64,000 nucleotides of DNA from Membranipora membranacea (taxonomy: Eukaryota > Bryozoa > Gymnolaemata > Cheilostomatida > Membraniporidae), in contig OU612069.1 in assembly GCA_914767715.1 (NCBI GenBank), positions 2,604,001 to 2,668,000 on the forward strand, read 5' to 3'. Below, piece by piece: positions 12,199 through 23,504 of this stretch. The position numbers and the translations under genes are program-made. How positions within the stretch are numbered: position 1 is the stretch's first letter; each line of letters begins with the position of its first letter. The notes beneath the pieces were generated by a model. That model was not told where the DNA came from and did not search any database. It saw nothing but the letters and a program-made list of their open reading frames with translations.

Positions 12199-13180
12199 TT
12201 ACAAGGAACATCTGAATGCTTTTACAATCGTCCTCTAGGGTTGTCGCATTTTTTTAGATTTATTGTTTAATTTCATTTTCTTGCTGATCTAATTACCATC
12301 ATAATTACATGCGGGAGTACACTTTCGAGCAACCATCCTTTTTTCATGTATTGGATAACATAATATACTGGCTACTGTACACTGTGCTGTGCTTGTATTG
12401 TATCTAATTTGATTCATTCATTGACAATTTGGACAGCACTTTCTTTTAAAAAAATCCTCAGATTAACTTCAAATTTCTTACATTCAATTCAAATCAATAG
12501 TCTTTCAAAAAAAAAATTGACTTCCCACTGTCAATCAAATTATTTGAAGCAGCAAACATATTATTTGCCAGCAAACGAGAAAGTGATCTGTTAAAAAAAA
12601 TAATGATTTATTTCAGGACTTGCACATTCCGAATGTGACTGTCTGAATTGGTGTAGTAAAACGTTTCATGGGACGAAAACGGCTGCAATAAACCCCACAT
12701 ATTATATGTTTTCTTGTTTTTGCTGCTGCATGAAAAATTGAATATTGGTTATTTGATTATTTTTTTCTCGGTTTCGGCTTTATTTTGTAAACAATAAGAT
12801 ATATGCATTATGAATAGAACATGCAGCGGTGCAGTCAGGTAGTCTGTGACCAAGCGCCACAGACGCCACAGACCAGAGAGGTGACTGCCTGATTGTAAGG
12901 GACCTTAGCTACCCTGCCCACGACCTGAAGCCCAGCACGACCCCTCATACCCCCAACCCAACATCCCCACGCCACAGAGCGCAGCCAACTGTTCCCTCAG
13001 GACTAAGAGACTGCACCAATCGTTTAGTTTTTTTATCGACCCCACTGTTATGTGGGATCTCCGTCAGAGGCAGCTGACGACTAGCCTGGCAACCTGCCAA
13101 CCATGAGGGTGCAGATGTCTGACAACAAAACCCAGATCAGCAATCTGATTTTGAATCCTAATCCTGATCCAAGTAATGAC
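12199..13180. other. Intergenic stretch, GC-richer towards its right end
   Basis: The first 600 bp are AT-rich and featureless. From about 12830 to 13180 the composition becomes notably richer in G and C, next to the minisatellite. It could be the edge of an unrecognised repeat or a LINE 5' region reading leftward, but no coding sequence supports either. Confidence 0.4.
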
Positions 13181-13664
13181 TCCCTGTACCACCCTGACGA
13201 TAGCCTAAAAGTAACAAGGTAATCGGGGGCTCCCTGTACCACCCTGACACCCCGCCCATAGCCTATGAATAACAAGGTAATCGGGGGCTCCCTGTACCAC
13301 CCTGACACCCCTCCCATAGCCTATGAATAACAAGGTAATCGGGGGCTCCCTGTACCATCCTGACACCCCTCCCATAGCCTATGAATAACAAGGTAATCGG
13401 GGGCTCCCTGTACCACCCTGACGATAGCCTAAAAGTAACAAGGTAATCGGGGGCTCCCTGTACCACCCTGACACCCCGTCCATAGCCTATGAATAACAAG
13501 GTAATCGGGGGCTCCCTGTACCACCCTGACACCCCTCCCATAGCCTATGAATAACAAGGTAATCGGGGGCTCCCTGTACCACCCTGACACCCCGCCCATA
13601 GCCTATGAGTAACAAGGTAATCGGGGGCTCCCTGTACCACCCTGACACCCCGCCCATAGCCTAT
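13181..13664. repeat. 58-bp minisatellite, left part of a split array
   Basis: Tandem units starting 'aacaaggtaatcgggggct' at 13213, 13271, 13329, 13387, 13437, 13495, 13553 and 13611. The period is 58 bp, with one shortened 50-bp unit at 13387 and a partial first unit. The last unit stops after 54 bases at 13664; its missing four bases and further units resume at 18112. Confidence 0.9.
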
Positions 13665-14573
13665 CTCAGTTCATTAAAAGTATTGGCTGATTTTGGTGAT
13701 TATCTCCTCCTGACCAAACTTTGAACTTCACTCTAGGGAAGTGTATTTAACATGGGTGAACTAAACCCACACATAATTATGTATTATACCAATATAAACC
13801 CAATGAGCAACAATAATATTTAAAAAAATATTATTTCTCAAAGAAATCTACAAAAAACAGCCGTTACTATCAAAGTAATGTATCGCACACCTATTTCCAA
13901 TAGTCCGATTACTTGCAAATTTTTTTTAGTTATTCAGAATAGGTCTGTCCAGATATGCCGATTTTTGCATCATTATAAGTTGCATGCAAGCAAAATGTAA
14001 CATGTATATCTGTTTTTTGAAAGTATGCCTGATGTGTGCTTACGATTGCGCAATACACCAGAGACCTTAGCCTTTGATATACTCTCTTTGTCTAAACAAA
14101 GCCTCTTCTATAACAAGCTTTCAATTCAATCGATGTATGAGGCACAATAATCCTATGTCCCAAATGCAGCAAGTACAATTATCTGCTACTGGTAGCCTAA
14201 TACTGTGATTACCAAAGATTATAAATTGTTAATACTATATTTTACAAAATATTCTGATCAAGAATTACATGATTCGAATTCAGTAATTTAGCAGGAAATC
14301 TCATCATTCAACTTCAAATGTGGAAATAAGTCTTAGGCACAAATGGTCTTGATTGGTTTCCCATCTTATTTCAATGATTAATATCTCAACAAAATTTTTA
14401 TTCATGTGTAGTTTAGTTGTAATTTCATGTATATATAGGTTTTTTCACCTTTGTCAAACATTTGATCGTCTAGAAAGTGCTTGAGTTTTATAATATTCAA
14501 TCGACTTGCTCCACGACCAGTAGAGCCTCCTGAGTCAAGCTACTAGAAGTGCATGGCAAGCTAGTGCAACCAT

Positions 14574-14674
14574 AGTCTAAGTGCTCAGACTCCAAGGCGC
14601 AGGGAGTTGCTTGCGCAAACTATAATAGTTTGCGCAAGTAACTCCCTGCGCCTTGGAGTCTGGGCACTTAGACT
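14574..14674. mobile_element. 101-bp near-perfect palindromic element with 11-bp target duplication
   Basis: The arms begin AGTCTAAGTGCTCAGACTCC and end with the complement, meeting at a short TA-rich centre near 14625. The element is flanked by the exact 11-bp repeat AGTGCAACCAT (14563-14573 and 14675-14685). It is non-coding and would fold into one long hairpin. Confidence 0.8.
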
Positions 14675-15175
14675 AGTGCAACCATGATGCGAATGGCTAT
14701 TATTATTATTATTATAATCTCACATGACACATGCCTCCAAAATATACTGACTCTGTGGGTTCGGAAAGATCTTCTTTGAAATTTTGTGATGGCTTATTTA
14801 GTCAACACAAACGGGTATGAATCTTTCAATTTAGAAATTGTGGTTAAAATAGATTATATCTTATTAGCTTCGATTGTTTGATGCAGAAAGCGTGCTATCA
14901 AGAATGAGATGGATTTAAGAGTTGGTGACATACGTTAGAGTGTCAGTTTCACAGCGCGCATGCGTTTGAGGTCATGGGTTTTGTTAGCCCCGAGAGCTTG
15001 TCAATTGGGATGCATGGGTTTCTCTTTGATTATAGATTATAGCAAGAAGCTGATCTATGAATACTGAATTGCAATCTAACTATTATGATTAATGGAAGGT
15101 TACCAAAATATGTGCATATCTTCGCACTGAGCATAGGGATTCATAAGTTAAAATTGAGATAGGAGCTGGAAAGTG

Positions 15176-15203
15176 TTTGGGGTTTGGGGTTTGGGGTTTG
15201 GGG
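15176..15203. repeat. (TTTGGGG)4 run
   Basis: Four perfect tandem TTTGGGG units. Four G-tracts of four could form a G-quadruplex. It resembles a telomere-type repeat but is short and interstitial. Confidence 0.85.
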
Positions 15204-16835
15204 TAATTCATTATGCTAGCAATATCAATTGTAAGCAGAGGCTGTACACGCAGCATTCTTCTCATTGAGTGTTATCATTTGTTGCTATTCACAATAAAAT
15301 ATCTAATTGTGTGGCTAATTAAAATTGTTTTTAAAAACAGGAGGACACGCTATTGTTTGGTGACAAGATTGAGTCAACATAATCTCATAATTGTGTTGGT
15401 TTGTGATGGTTTGTGTTGTCGCAATGTCTCTCTGTTTAGTCATACAATCAAAAGATTTACTATGTAGTGCTCTCATATTTACATGTAGGCATACTAGTAG
15501 TGATTGCTTATTTATTTATTTATAGAGGCTTACAAAAGGATGGCTAATAATTTAGGTTAGCACAATACAATTTTGAATATTATCATGGGCTAAGGCCCCT
15601 GTAACTTCTTGCTCTCTGTATGGCATCACAACCATTAACACAGTGAGCAATATCCTCATGACAGTAGATACAATAGTAAAAACCTTCCATACTGTGATTT
15701 ATCTAGATACCCAACTAACTATATTGACTTCAAGCTGTTGATGGCATATGGCCGAGGAGCTATTGGTGACTGCATTTGGAAAACTTCTAACTCAAATTAA
15801 GCTGCAAAACAAAATCCCTCTCCTGCCTTCTCTGGTCTTCTCCTGATTGATTTGATTGATTTATTACATATCACAGACAATATTATTACCAGGGCTCTCA
15901 ACCACTCAGATTTAGCCCGAGTTACTCAGATTTTTGGGTTCAACTCAGGCTTCTCAGGGGATTTTAAAATGTGAGCTAAAACTCAGATTTTGCTTGTTGG
16001 CAGAGATGAATAATATATAAACAATGCTAAATGTTGCCTTACAATAATTTATGTCATATTATTAATGAATGATCAGGTATTAGATTCTAGTTGCGATAAG
16101 CTATGCTCTCACTGCGCTACCTATTCAAGTCATTTATGTGAGATTCCAATTTGTATTTGAGAACGCTTTTAAAATTTAGCTTGTAATGAACTTGACATGA
16201 TTGAATGAACCTAGTCTTTAATTTGAATATCAACACATTACACCCAACTTGCCTTTCTGTCAAAGCATCTCGGTTCAGACTGAGATGGCATCAAACTTTT
16301 GCATGTGAATTATGTGTGGTATTTGTTCTGGGTATTTGATTTCATTTGTGATAAGCTATGCTCTTATTGCTCTCCCAGTGATTTGCAAATAGATTATTAT
16401 GGCTAAATAGAAATTTGAATTTTAGGAATGTTAAAAAAGTCATTTGGCAGGTGAACCGGATAAATCCAGGCAATGATTTCAATAGCATCACATTACATCA
16501 ATTATATGCCTTTCTACCCTGGCGGCTCGATTCGTCAGCCTTTAAAACAATATTTTTACAAACATATTTTTACATCATGGGGATTCATTTTGACCTGTGG
16601 CGATGGCCTTGGTTAGTCCATACGAATTGGTTCATCTGGATCAAATCTAAAATTATTTACGATTTTATGTTTACAAGCAATGCTCTAGGTTTTTATTGAT
16701 TTACTAGCTATCACAAACATGAAATGTTGCGAGAAAAGGATGCATATACTTTGTCATTAAAGGAGCTTGCTACTAATGTATGGAACTTGCATTTGAGGGC
16801 ATCGCTCTAGGAAATTTTGTATGATGTGATGCTCA

Positions 16836-17141
16836 TCAGCAGAACAGCACAATAATATCGAGGTCGCCTACGTCAAGCCTCAAATTCTTGGCAACATTAA
16901 AAACTTTTCTTAGTAATTTCTTGTCTATGGTACATATGCTCGTGTGCAAAACAGGCAGACAATACATCAAGAGGGAAACTACAAAACTTTTGAACATCAT
17001 GGAAGCTAATGGCTTTGTACTTAGATGCAACATTTTTTTAACAACATACATTCTTTGACTTGCTTTGCCAGCTATTCTTTGCACATAATCTTCAAATCCC
17101 AGGTATTTCACCCGACAATGTTTCGGTACCATCTCAGACAT
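16836..17141 (-). pseudogene. LINE reverse transcriptase remnant (C-terminal part)
   Basis: A 101-codon minus-strand frame resembles the region after the polymerase motifs of CR1/Jockey-type LINE reverse transcriptases. It has YLGFEDYVQRIAGKASQRMY, followed by a 'Y.LPVLHTS' segment, matching the family pattern of YLG, a Lys-Ala-heptad helix and Y..PVW. The polymerase palm, endonuclease and a 3' tail are missing. Assignment is by remembered family pattern only. Confidence 0.5.
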
Positions 17142-18111
17142 ACCCTCAGCTGTTTATGCTCAGGGCGTTTTACACCATTAAAGTACCACTATGGGACATG
17201 CTAATATCAAAACTAAGGTTTCGAATCCTCCCAGGTTGAGAGCCCTGATATTTCATAATCAAATAGTAACTAGAAACCAGAAGTATTTTATATCTGATAT
17301 CATATGCCTTCATAATAACAATACTACTACTATTAAGGCTTCTTTGAGGGAAGGATTTGGGATTTTAACGTGACATTTATTTTCGCACAAATCAGAAGCA
17401 CTGCCCAATCTATTCTTAAAAATTTTACTTGAAAGACAGTAATTTATGTTTGAAACAACCCTAATAATCTTCAATAATTTTTAATTGATATTGTTTGCTC
17501 AATCAATCCTTGTTTAAAATGTGATAGTGTCAGGCCTTCTTGTGTATTTCTTAGGATTGAAATATTTCATAATTGTTTGATGGGTATCCCTGGCTTAAAT
17601 TTAATTCATATCACTGGGCAAGGTCGGTTGACACAAGTACCAGTAGATGAATTATGCGTCCTCATTTAATCCCCCCACTCAAAAACTTTGACCCCATCCA
17701 GCAAAAATTAGAACCAGTAGTATTGAATTTGGATTGGAAATAGTAAATCAAATATCTATCGCTACCTATTCTCTTGCTATCTTGCAAGTATAAGGGTTTA
17801 CGGAGAGTTATTTAACAAGATTGACACAATCTGCTTGGTGCTTGTAGTTTGAAATAAAATCTGTATACAGGGAGAACTTGTATGCTGGTATAATTTCTGA
17901 TATTTGGAGACATTCAATTTTGATCCTAGATTCTTCCTCTGTAAAGAATTCTCTCATTTAAGTTTGTATGTTTACCTGGATACAAGGACGGATTATGATA
18001 AATTAGGCAGAGTGGGATAACTTCTAATTCATATTAAGTACGGCATTGTATGAAAATGAGAAGATAACTCTACAGCAACTTGAAGCCAAAATACTTTTAA
18101 TGAACTGAGAT

Positions 18112-18310
18112 GAGTAACAAGGTAATCGGGGGCTCCCTGTACCACCCTGACACCCCGCCCATAGCCTATGAATAACAAGGTAATCGGGGGCTCCCTGTAC
18201 CACCCTGACACCCCGCCCATAGCCTATGAGTAACAAGGTAATCGGGGGCTCCCTGTACCACCCTGACACCCCGCCCGTAGCCAAGGAATAATGAGGTAAT
18301 CGCGGGCGGC
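18112..18310. repeat. 58-bp minisatellite, right part of the split array
   Basis: Four bases completing the interrupted unit, then units at 18116, 18174 and 18232 with the same sequence and orientation as at 13213-13664, followed by a degenerate partial unit ('aatgaggtaatcgcgggc'). Confidence 0.9.
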
Positions 18311-19416
18311 AGCAGAACCAGCCTCAATGCAGTCGACTTAAATAAATCTACTTTTGTGGCAACATAAAGGCTGATTACCTAGAGTGAGTTTTTAAGGAGT
18401 TGAAACTGTAGGCAATAACGACCGATTGAGATAGTGTCGTGCTAATCGGCCTATCAATCACAATGTGTCAAACATCGATCATCATTTACTAACAAAATAC
18501 TAATCTCAGGCATCAAGGATTATGTTAAACGCTACCCTAATTTCAATGCATACTTATAGTCAGTCCAGTAAGTTAATGTTTTTGTCAGATTTGCATGGTC
18601 AAAAAATTCAATCCTCTACTTGGCATGAATTATTGGTGGAAAAAGTGCCTCCAATAAAGGAATGGAACTCTCATTCTCAGTCTCCTGGAAGTGTAGTACA
18701 AATAACAAGCACTTCCATCTAGCCACATTTTGCGAGGTTGCCACCAGACTATATCGTAGTACTGCTAGGCTCATACTGTAGTATTTCAGTACACTTCAGG
18801 AAGAAAACCTCAATCTTTGACATAAGAGCATTCTATTAATACTGCATAAACTATAACTTTTGAAATGAGTGTAGCGGTTTAGCATAACGTTATTTACTCA
18901 ATCAATTTCTCTATTGCTACCTATCTATACATTCCTTTATGTTTTTTTGTTAATGTACAACTTTTCAATTAAAAAAATATTTAGCTCTTGAAATCTTAGT
19001 CAAGACTTTCATCGACATGTTGGTGAAGGGATTTTTGAGGTGGAATGAGTAGATCCTTAAAAATAGAGAAGGCAATACATATTTCATTAAGCGTTTTAAG
19101 GAATGGATCTGGGTTATACAGGGGGGTCTTTCAATTAGAAACGGCCAATATCGCAATCTGATCGCTCACTCAGTGCTCAGACTAGCAATAAAAACTCCCA
19201 CCATTCTTCCACTTCAACTTAGAATTCTAAGCGAGAGCAGGTAAATCTACTTTTTTGTTTTATTTGACATGAGCTTGGTGGGAAACCGTAAAAATTGCAT
19301 TCTGGGATACCTTCTAACATTTTCTTTTTATAACTTCATTGAATGATAAAGGAAACAATTTTTCTATGGTTGTTGCTGGTACACTTGAAGGAAATATTGT
19401 CAGGGGAGAACATATA
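18311..19416. other. Intergenic stretch with one transposon end
   Basis: No gene recognised. Bases 19115-19175 (CAGGGGGGTCTTTCAATTAG, then 'gcaatctgatcgctcactcag') are the reverse complement of the right end of the MITE at 38749-38995, so this is a solo end or a diverged copy. Confidence 0.45.
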
Positions 19417-20239
19417 TTATTATATACTCTAGAGTGGACAATGCAGTGCTAAAAACGTCCTACTTAAAATCCATGACACAACGCAATCTGGTTGTGCGTG
19501 GCTGGTGCCTGTATCATATAACTTAACATTGAGAATATACGTATTGGGTATATGGAAATTTAGATTTTTAGAGCTTTTATAGCCTATTTTTCGGAAATTT
19601 TTTCATGTGACATATGGATTACTTGCATGAATTTTCACTCGCAGCCAGAGGAAAATGTTTCTATTTTTTCCCATAAAAATAAGCCAAAATCTCTATCGGA
19701 TAGTGCACGAATCATTGACTTAACCATTGAAAATATTAGAAATGGACAAACAAATTTAGTTTATGGAGCACTAATAGCCATTTTTATCTGAGAATTTCAC
19801 ATTTGACACCTGCACCTGCAGATGTTCTCTCTTCCAGTCTGTATACAAATTTTCTTATTCCCCCATTAAAATAAGTTAAATATCAACCGCAAACACATGA
19901 GCTAAATTGCAATGACAGGACTAGCTCGTTTCTGCCACTTGCCACTGTGTCCTGTCTGTTGCACACTCAGTCGGTTTATTTTATCTGTTCAGTTCCAGCT
20001 ACTGACGATGATTTGTGATAACATGTGGTACAAGTAGCCTGTGTAAAAACAATTGGAGGTGAAAAAGCTTGCTGCTTGCCTTTATTGTTTTTTAGAGCAT
20101 TTTTAGCAATTTATTTGTACCGTAAAACCTCACCTATAAGTCACCGGACTTATAAGTGAATCACCCCCCTCAGAAAAAATTAAAATGCTCCAGTTATAAG
20201 ACACCCCACAGCTATAAGACACCGTGTCTTATAAGTGAA

Positions 20240-20392
20240 TCATATCAGTAGTTGATGTTTGGAAGCTCTCCATCTTTGAATCAAGCGTCTATTAATGTTC
20301 AATTCCCTTGCAGTCTTGTCAAGGTTGTTACTCTTTTCAACTGTTCTCAATACTTCCAGTTTCTGCTGAATGGTGTATGAGGTTCTTGGCAT
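20240..20392 (-). pseudogene. Truncated CENP-B/pogo-type HTH transposase N-terminus
   Basis: A 50-codon frame starting MPRTSYTIQQKLEVLRTVEK and continuing with 'ARELNINRRLIQRWR' has the psq/CENP-B N-terminal helix-turn-helix pattern of pogo-family transposases. The pattern is a basic start, a 'KLEVL' helix, then a 'TARELNI....IQRW' recognition helix. It ends at TGA right after this domain; the DDE catalytic domain is absent from the element. The inverted repeats and TA target around it agree with the assignment. Confidence 0.7.
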
Positions 20393-20504
20393 GTTTTATT
20401 TATTTTGATAGACTGTGAGAGATATGATATGCTGATTGTTGAAAAATTTGAATTTTGTGGCACACATGCACTCACTACAAATGAGTAGTTTTGGGGAAAA
20501 AGCT

Positions 20505-20577
20505 GCCCCCAGTGGGTTTTGAACTCACAACTTCACAACTTCAACGTCGCACACTTTACCACTGAGCTATTCAGCTT
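20505..20577 (-). repeat. tRNA-derived sequence inside the pogo-like element
   Basis: The minus strand reads GAATAGCTCAGTGGTAAAGT (a consensus A box) and, at the expected distance, GTGAGTTCAAAACCCAC (a diverged B box). The 5' and 3' flanks do not pair as an acceptor stem, so it is tRNA-derived rather than a working tRNA. It shares the trailer CCCACTGGGGG with the copy at 5915. Confidence 0.6.
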
Positions 20578-22070
20578 CAGAGGTCAAATAGGTTTTAGTC
20601 CAACTTAAATATAAAAATGCTTCAAATGATAGTCGCGTCTATATGCTACTCTCTTACAGCTGCCTTCACTTATAAATCGCCGATCTATAGGTGAGGGATT
20701 GCGGTAAACTTTTCATGCCACATTATAAGACGACTTGCAAGTGGTTTCTTTAGCAGTAAGGGGATAAAAAGATTGTGTTATCCCCTAAATCTCAACCGCC
20801 AACATATCATCGCGATAAAATCACAATACCAGGCTAGCCGGTTTTTGCCCCTGCCACTTGCCTGACAGTTTAACTGTGTCCTGTATCTCTAACTAAAATG
20901 TTATACACTCAGTGAGTTCATTTTATCTGTCCAGTATTATGACTTCCAATTATACAAGGCGTGCAAGTAACCCGTGGTTCAAAAAATTTCTGCCCAAAGA
21001 TCTCGGGTTTTTGTTTGGCTATATCGTTTAAAGCTCTTAATTCCCTCTCCGGGTGGCCACTTGATTTTTTATTGCCGAAACTATTCAAGCCAACACATCA
21101 AAAAATGCATAAACTCTTCTGCTGAGTCGCTGAATATCCAGAAAAGGTCAAATGGACAACTCAAGATAGCCTACATACTTGTCAAGATTGATTATATGAA
21201 AATGGCAGTCAGTTATCAGTTGCAACAAATTATGGAGAAAACACCATAATATTTCGTCTTTGCGACACCAATCTTCAGTTGAGAAGAGTACAGAGGGCGT
21301 AATTAGAGGCTTTAATAATATTCCATCGTTAGGTACATATATTAGTATACAATGTGAATTAAAATCTTTTAACCAATGATACATTATCATTGGTCCGAAT
21401 CTTTCTATTTGCACTTACCTCTGCGATCTACCAACTTTTAGAAAATTCTACCAACAAGACAGATATTAACATGGTTATATTAGTGCTGAGAAAGCCGATA
21501 TAATTTCGCTCTCTCACCGATGTGACATTGTTACAGATATTTCAGATTTCTCACCATACTCAAACTAAGAGATAATTTGGTTCAGGGGGGGGGGGTGGAT
21601 GTGATGTAATTTTATTTGATGGTTGTTTATTTGTATGTAAACATCAACATCATATACACTATTTATACACCTCCGATCACTCTACACAGTCTACTTGTAC
21701 CTCTTTTAATGAAAAATCAAATGAGCTAGGTCAGGTAATTTCTATTTCATCACAATGATGTGTTTGCGGTTGAGGTTTTGGCTTATTTTAATGGGAAAAC
21801 ATTGAAACATATTCCACTGGCAGCGAGTGAAAATACCTGCAAGTGATCCACATAGTGTAACACAAAAAAATTTCTGAAGAAAATAGCTATAAGCGCTCTA
21901 AAAATCTAAATTTCCATGCGCGTTACATATATTCTCAATGATAAGTTATATGATGCAGGCACTAGCCATGCACAACCAGATTGCGTTGTGTCATGGATTT
22001 CGCAATAATTAGGTAGGACAAAAACTGATGCTATTTTTGTACACATTGTCCACCCTAGAGTATATAATAA

Positions 22071-23367
22071 CTCTATGGGGGAGAATGTCAGTGAGATACG
22101 GTCCCCTTATCCATGAATACATATCAGTGCTTACATCTCTCGCTGGAAATCATGTCTCACATCTTTTATTGTTATCAACACAGACAGTTAAGTGAGTTTA
22201 TTCCCGACCAGTCACATGAATGCAGATAAATTTGGGGGTTGGCAGTAACTTGGGCCTCACGTTCAATGTTATATTTTGCCTTTACCTCCGTTCAGGCAAA
22301 GATATAATTAGCATAGTAGTGAAAGTGACCTGCACGGTCAGCAATAGCATTGAAATGGCTCGCAGACATTCTGCCCTGCCGTTCATTTGAGCTAACAGAC
22401 AGATATTGCTCGGATTGGTTTTTCCTTCGGACCAAGCAGACAAGTTCTGAACGGGTAATCATATTTTATTGAAAAGTACGCAAATGGCTGTCTGTACTCT
22501 CATCTCACACAAAGAAAGAAAAAGGAAATCTCACAAACAATTCTTTTATACATCAGGTCTTTTCTAAAGCAGAATAATTATTAATTAGTTTTGTCATGAG
22601 CAAAATAAAACGGTCAATCTTGATTGCAATACACCATTTTGTGTTTGAGCTATCAACTCATCCACTCATTAATTGTAACAAAGACAGCTGATGTAACTTG
22701 AATTGGGCTATTCAAGAAAGAACAACTGCCTAGACGTACAATATGACGATTTGTCCACTTCGCCCCTTGCAGTGGTGGATCCTTATCTGGTTAGACCGCA
22801 GCCTATGCTGCCCAATGTTAGCAATATCAAGCAGAATCTAACACAACACGAGGATATTTTGATCTAGCTGTGTTGCACAGTCTTCCATTGCTTATGAATA
22901 ATCACAATAATTCGAGAATATTTACAAATTACAGCCTAATGAAAACTCCTCACAGACACAGTTGGGAGGACTAAGCGTATCACGATGACGACTGATTTGG
23001 TGTGGAGTTTCTAACGTGAGCTTTTGGGTAGTTAACATGACCAATGGATCACTGAAAGGGTAATTGTAGCGTCGGAAATGACTATGATTGGCAACGATTG
23101 GATTTGTCAATGAATCTGATTTCAGTGCTGAAGGCTGGTTCCGAGTTTAAAACTTCATCTTTCAAATCCTTTTCAGTCCAATGCACTTCAACTTCATCAT
23201 TAGTTTGACCATTATTGACATCATTTACATTCATACACTAAATCGCATTGATGTGAATACAAGCTCTCAAAATAAAAATAAAATTTCATAAGCTTTGGGT
23301 CAGAAGTCAATTCTACTGCACAGAATCTAATTGACACAAAAAGGTGCCGATATGACCACATAGTAAG
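22071..23367. other. Intergenic region 3' of NAA15
   Basis: No gene, RNA or recognisable repeat family was identified. Short open frames here have no domain pattern. Confidence 0.4.
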
Positions 23368-23456
23368 ATCTGACAGGTTCAGACAGGTGACAGTCCTGAC
23401 AGGTGACAGTCCTGACATGTGACAGTTCTGACAGGTGACAATCCCGACAGGTGCGG
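23368..23456. repeat. Short tandem repeat downstream of NAA15
   Basis: About five imperfect units of 16-18 bp with the core 'ctgacaggtgacagtc', starting about 50 bp beyond the NAA15 stop codon and so likely in its 3' UTR. Confidence 0.75.
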
Positions 23457-23504
23457 CGATCTCAGTACAAGAGTCATATGTCGCCTCGGGTGTACGGATG
23501 GGGC

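Larger units (their letters stand above)
13665..18109. mobile_element. 4.4-kb insertion with terminal inverted repeats splitting the minisatellite
   Basis: The ends are CTCAGTTCATTAAAAGTATT at the left and its exact reverse complement at the right, flanked by the dinucleotide AT on both sides (13663-13664 and 18110-18111). Deleting the element and one AT rejoins a 54-base unit with GAGT and restores exactly 58 bp before the next 'aacaagg'. This identifies it as an insertion with a 2-bp target duplication. Inside are a palindromic element, a TTTGGGG run and a LINE remnant. No intact transposase was found, so the superfamily is open. Confidence 0.75.
20120..20704 (-). mobile_element. Pogo-like (Tc1/mariner) non-autonomous element
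   Basis: About 40-bp terminal inverted repeats (CCGTAAAACCTCACCTATAA against CCGCAATCCCTCACCTATAG) are flanked by TA on both sides, the target of Tc1/mariner elements. The minus strand keeps the start of a transposase-like gene (20240-20392). The interior also holds a tRNA-like segment. Confidence 0.75.
19417..22070. mobile_element. 2.65-kb composite element with long inverted ends
   Basis: The outer sequence TTATTATATACTCTAG (19417 onward) is matched in reverse at the right end. Similarity continues inward for about 300 bp on each side, including the shared block 'acacaacgcaatctggttgtgc'. An internal segment (about 19865-20060) recurs in direct orientation at about 20790-20970. A pogo-like element is nested at 20120. 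No transposase is visible apart from the nested fragment, and the target duplication was not resolved. Confidence 0.65.

Noticed and set aside
13081-13541. Overlapping minus-strand open frames with repeated 'GWYREPPITLLFIGYG' peptides
   Set aside because: They are translations of the 58-bp minisatellite. The period is not a multiple of three, so the frames rotate and nothing supports a gene.
13181-13664. CRISPR-like array
   Set aside because: Units are contiguous with no unique spacers, and the genome is eukaryotic; this is a minisatellite.
15176-15203. Chromosome end or telomere
   Set aside because: Only four TTTGGGG units, interstitial and inside an inserted element, with genes on both sides.
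15213-15467. 84-codon plus-strand frame
   Set aside because: Hydrophobic low-complexity translation with no domain or splice context.
20505-20577. Functional tRNA gene
   Set aside because: A and B boxes are present but the acceptor ends do not pair, and it lies inside a transposon.
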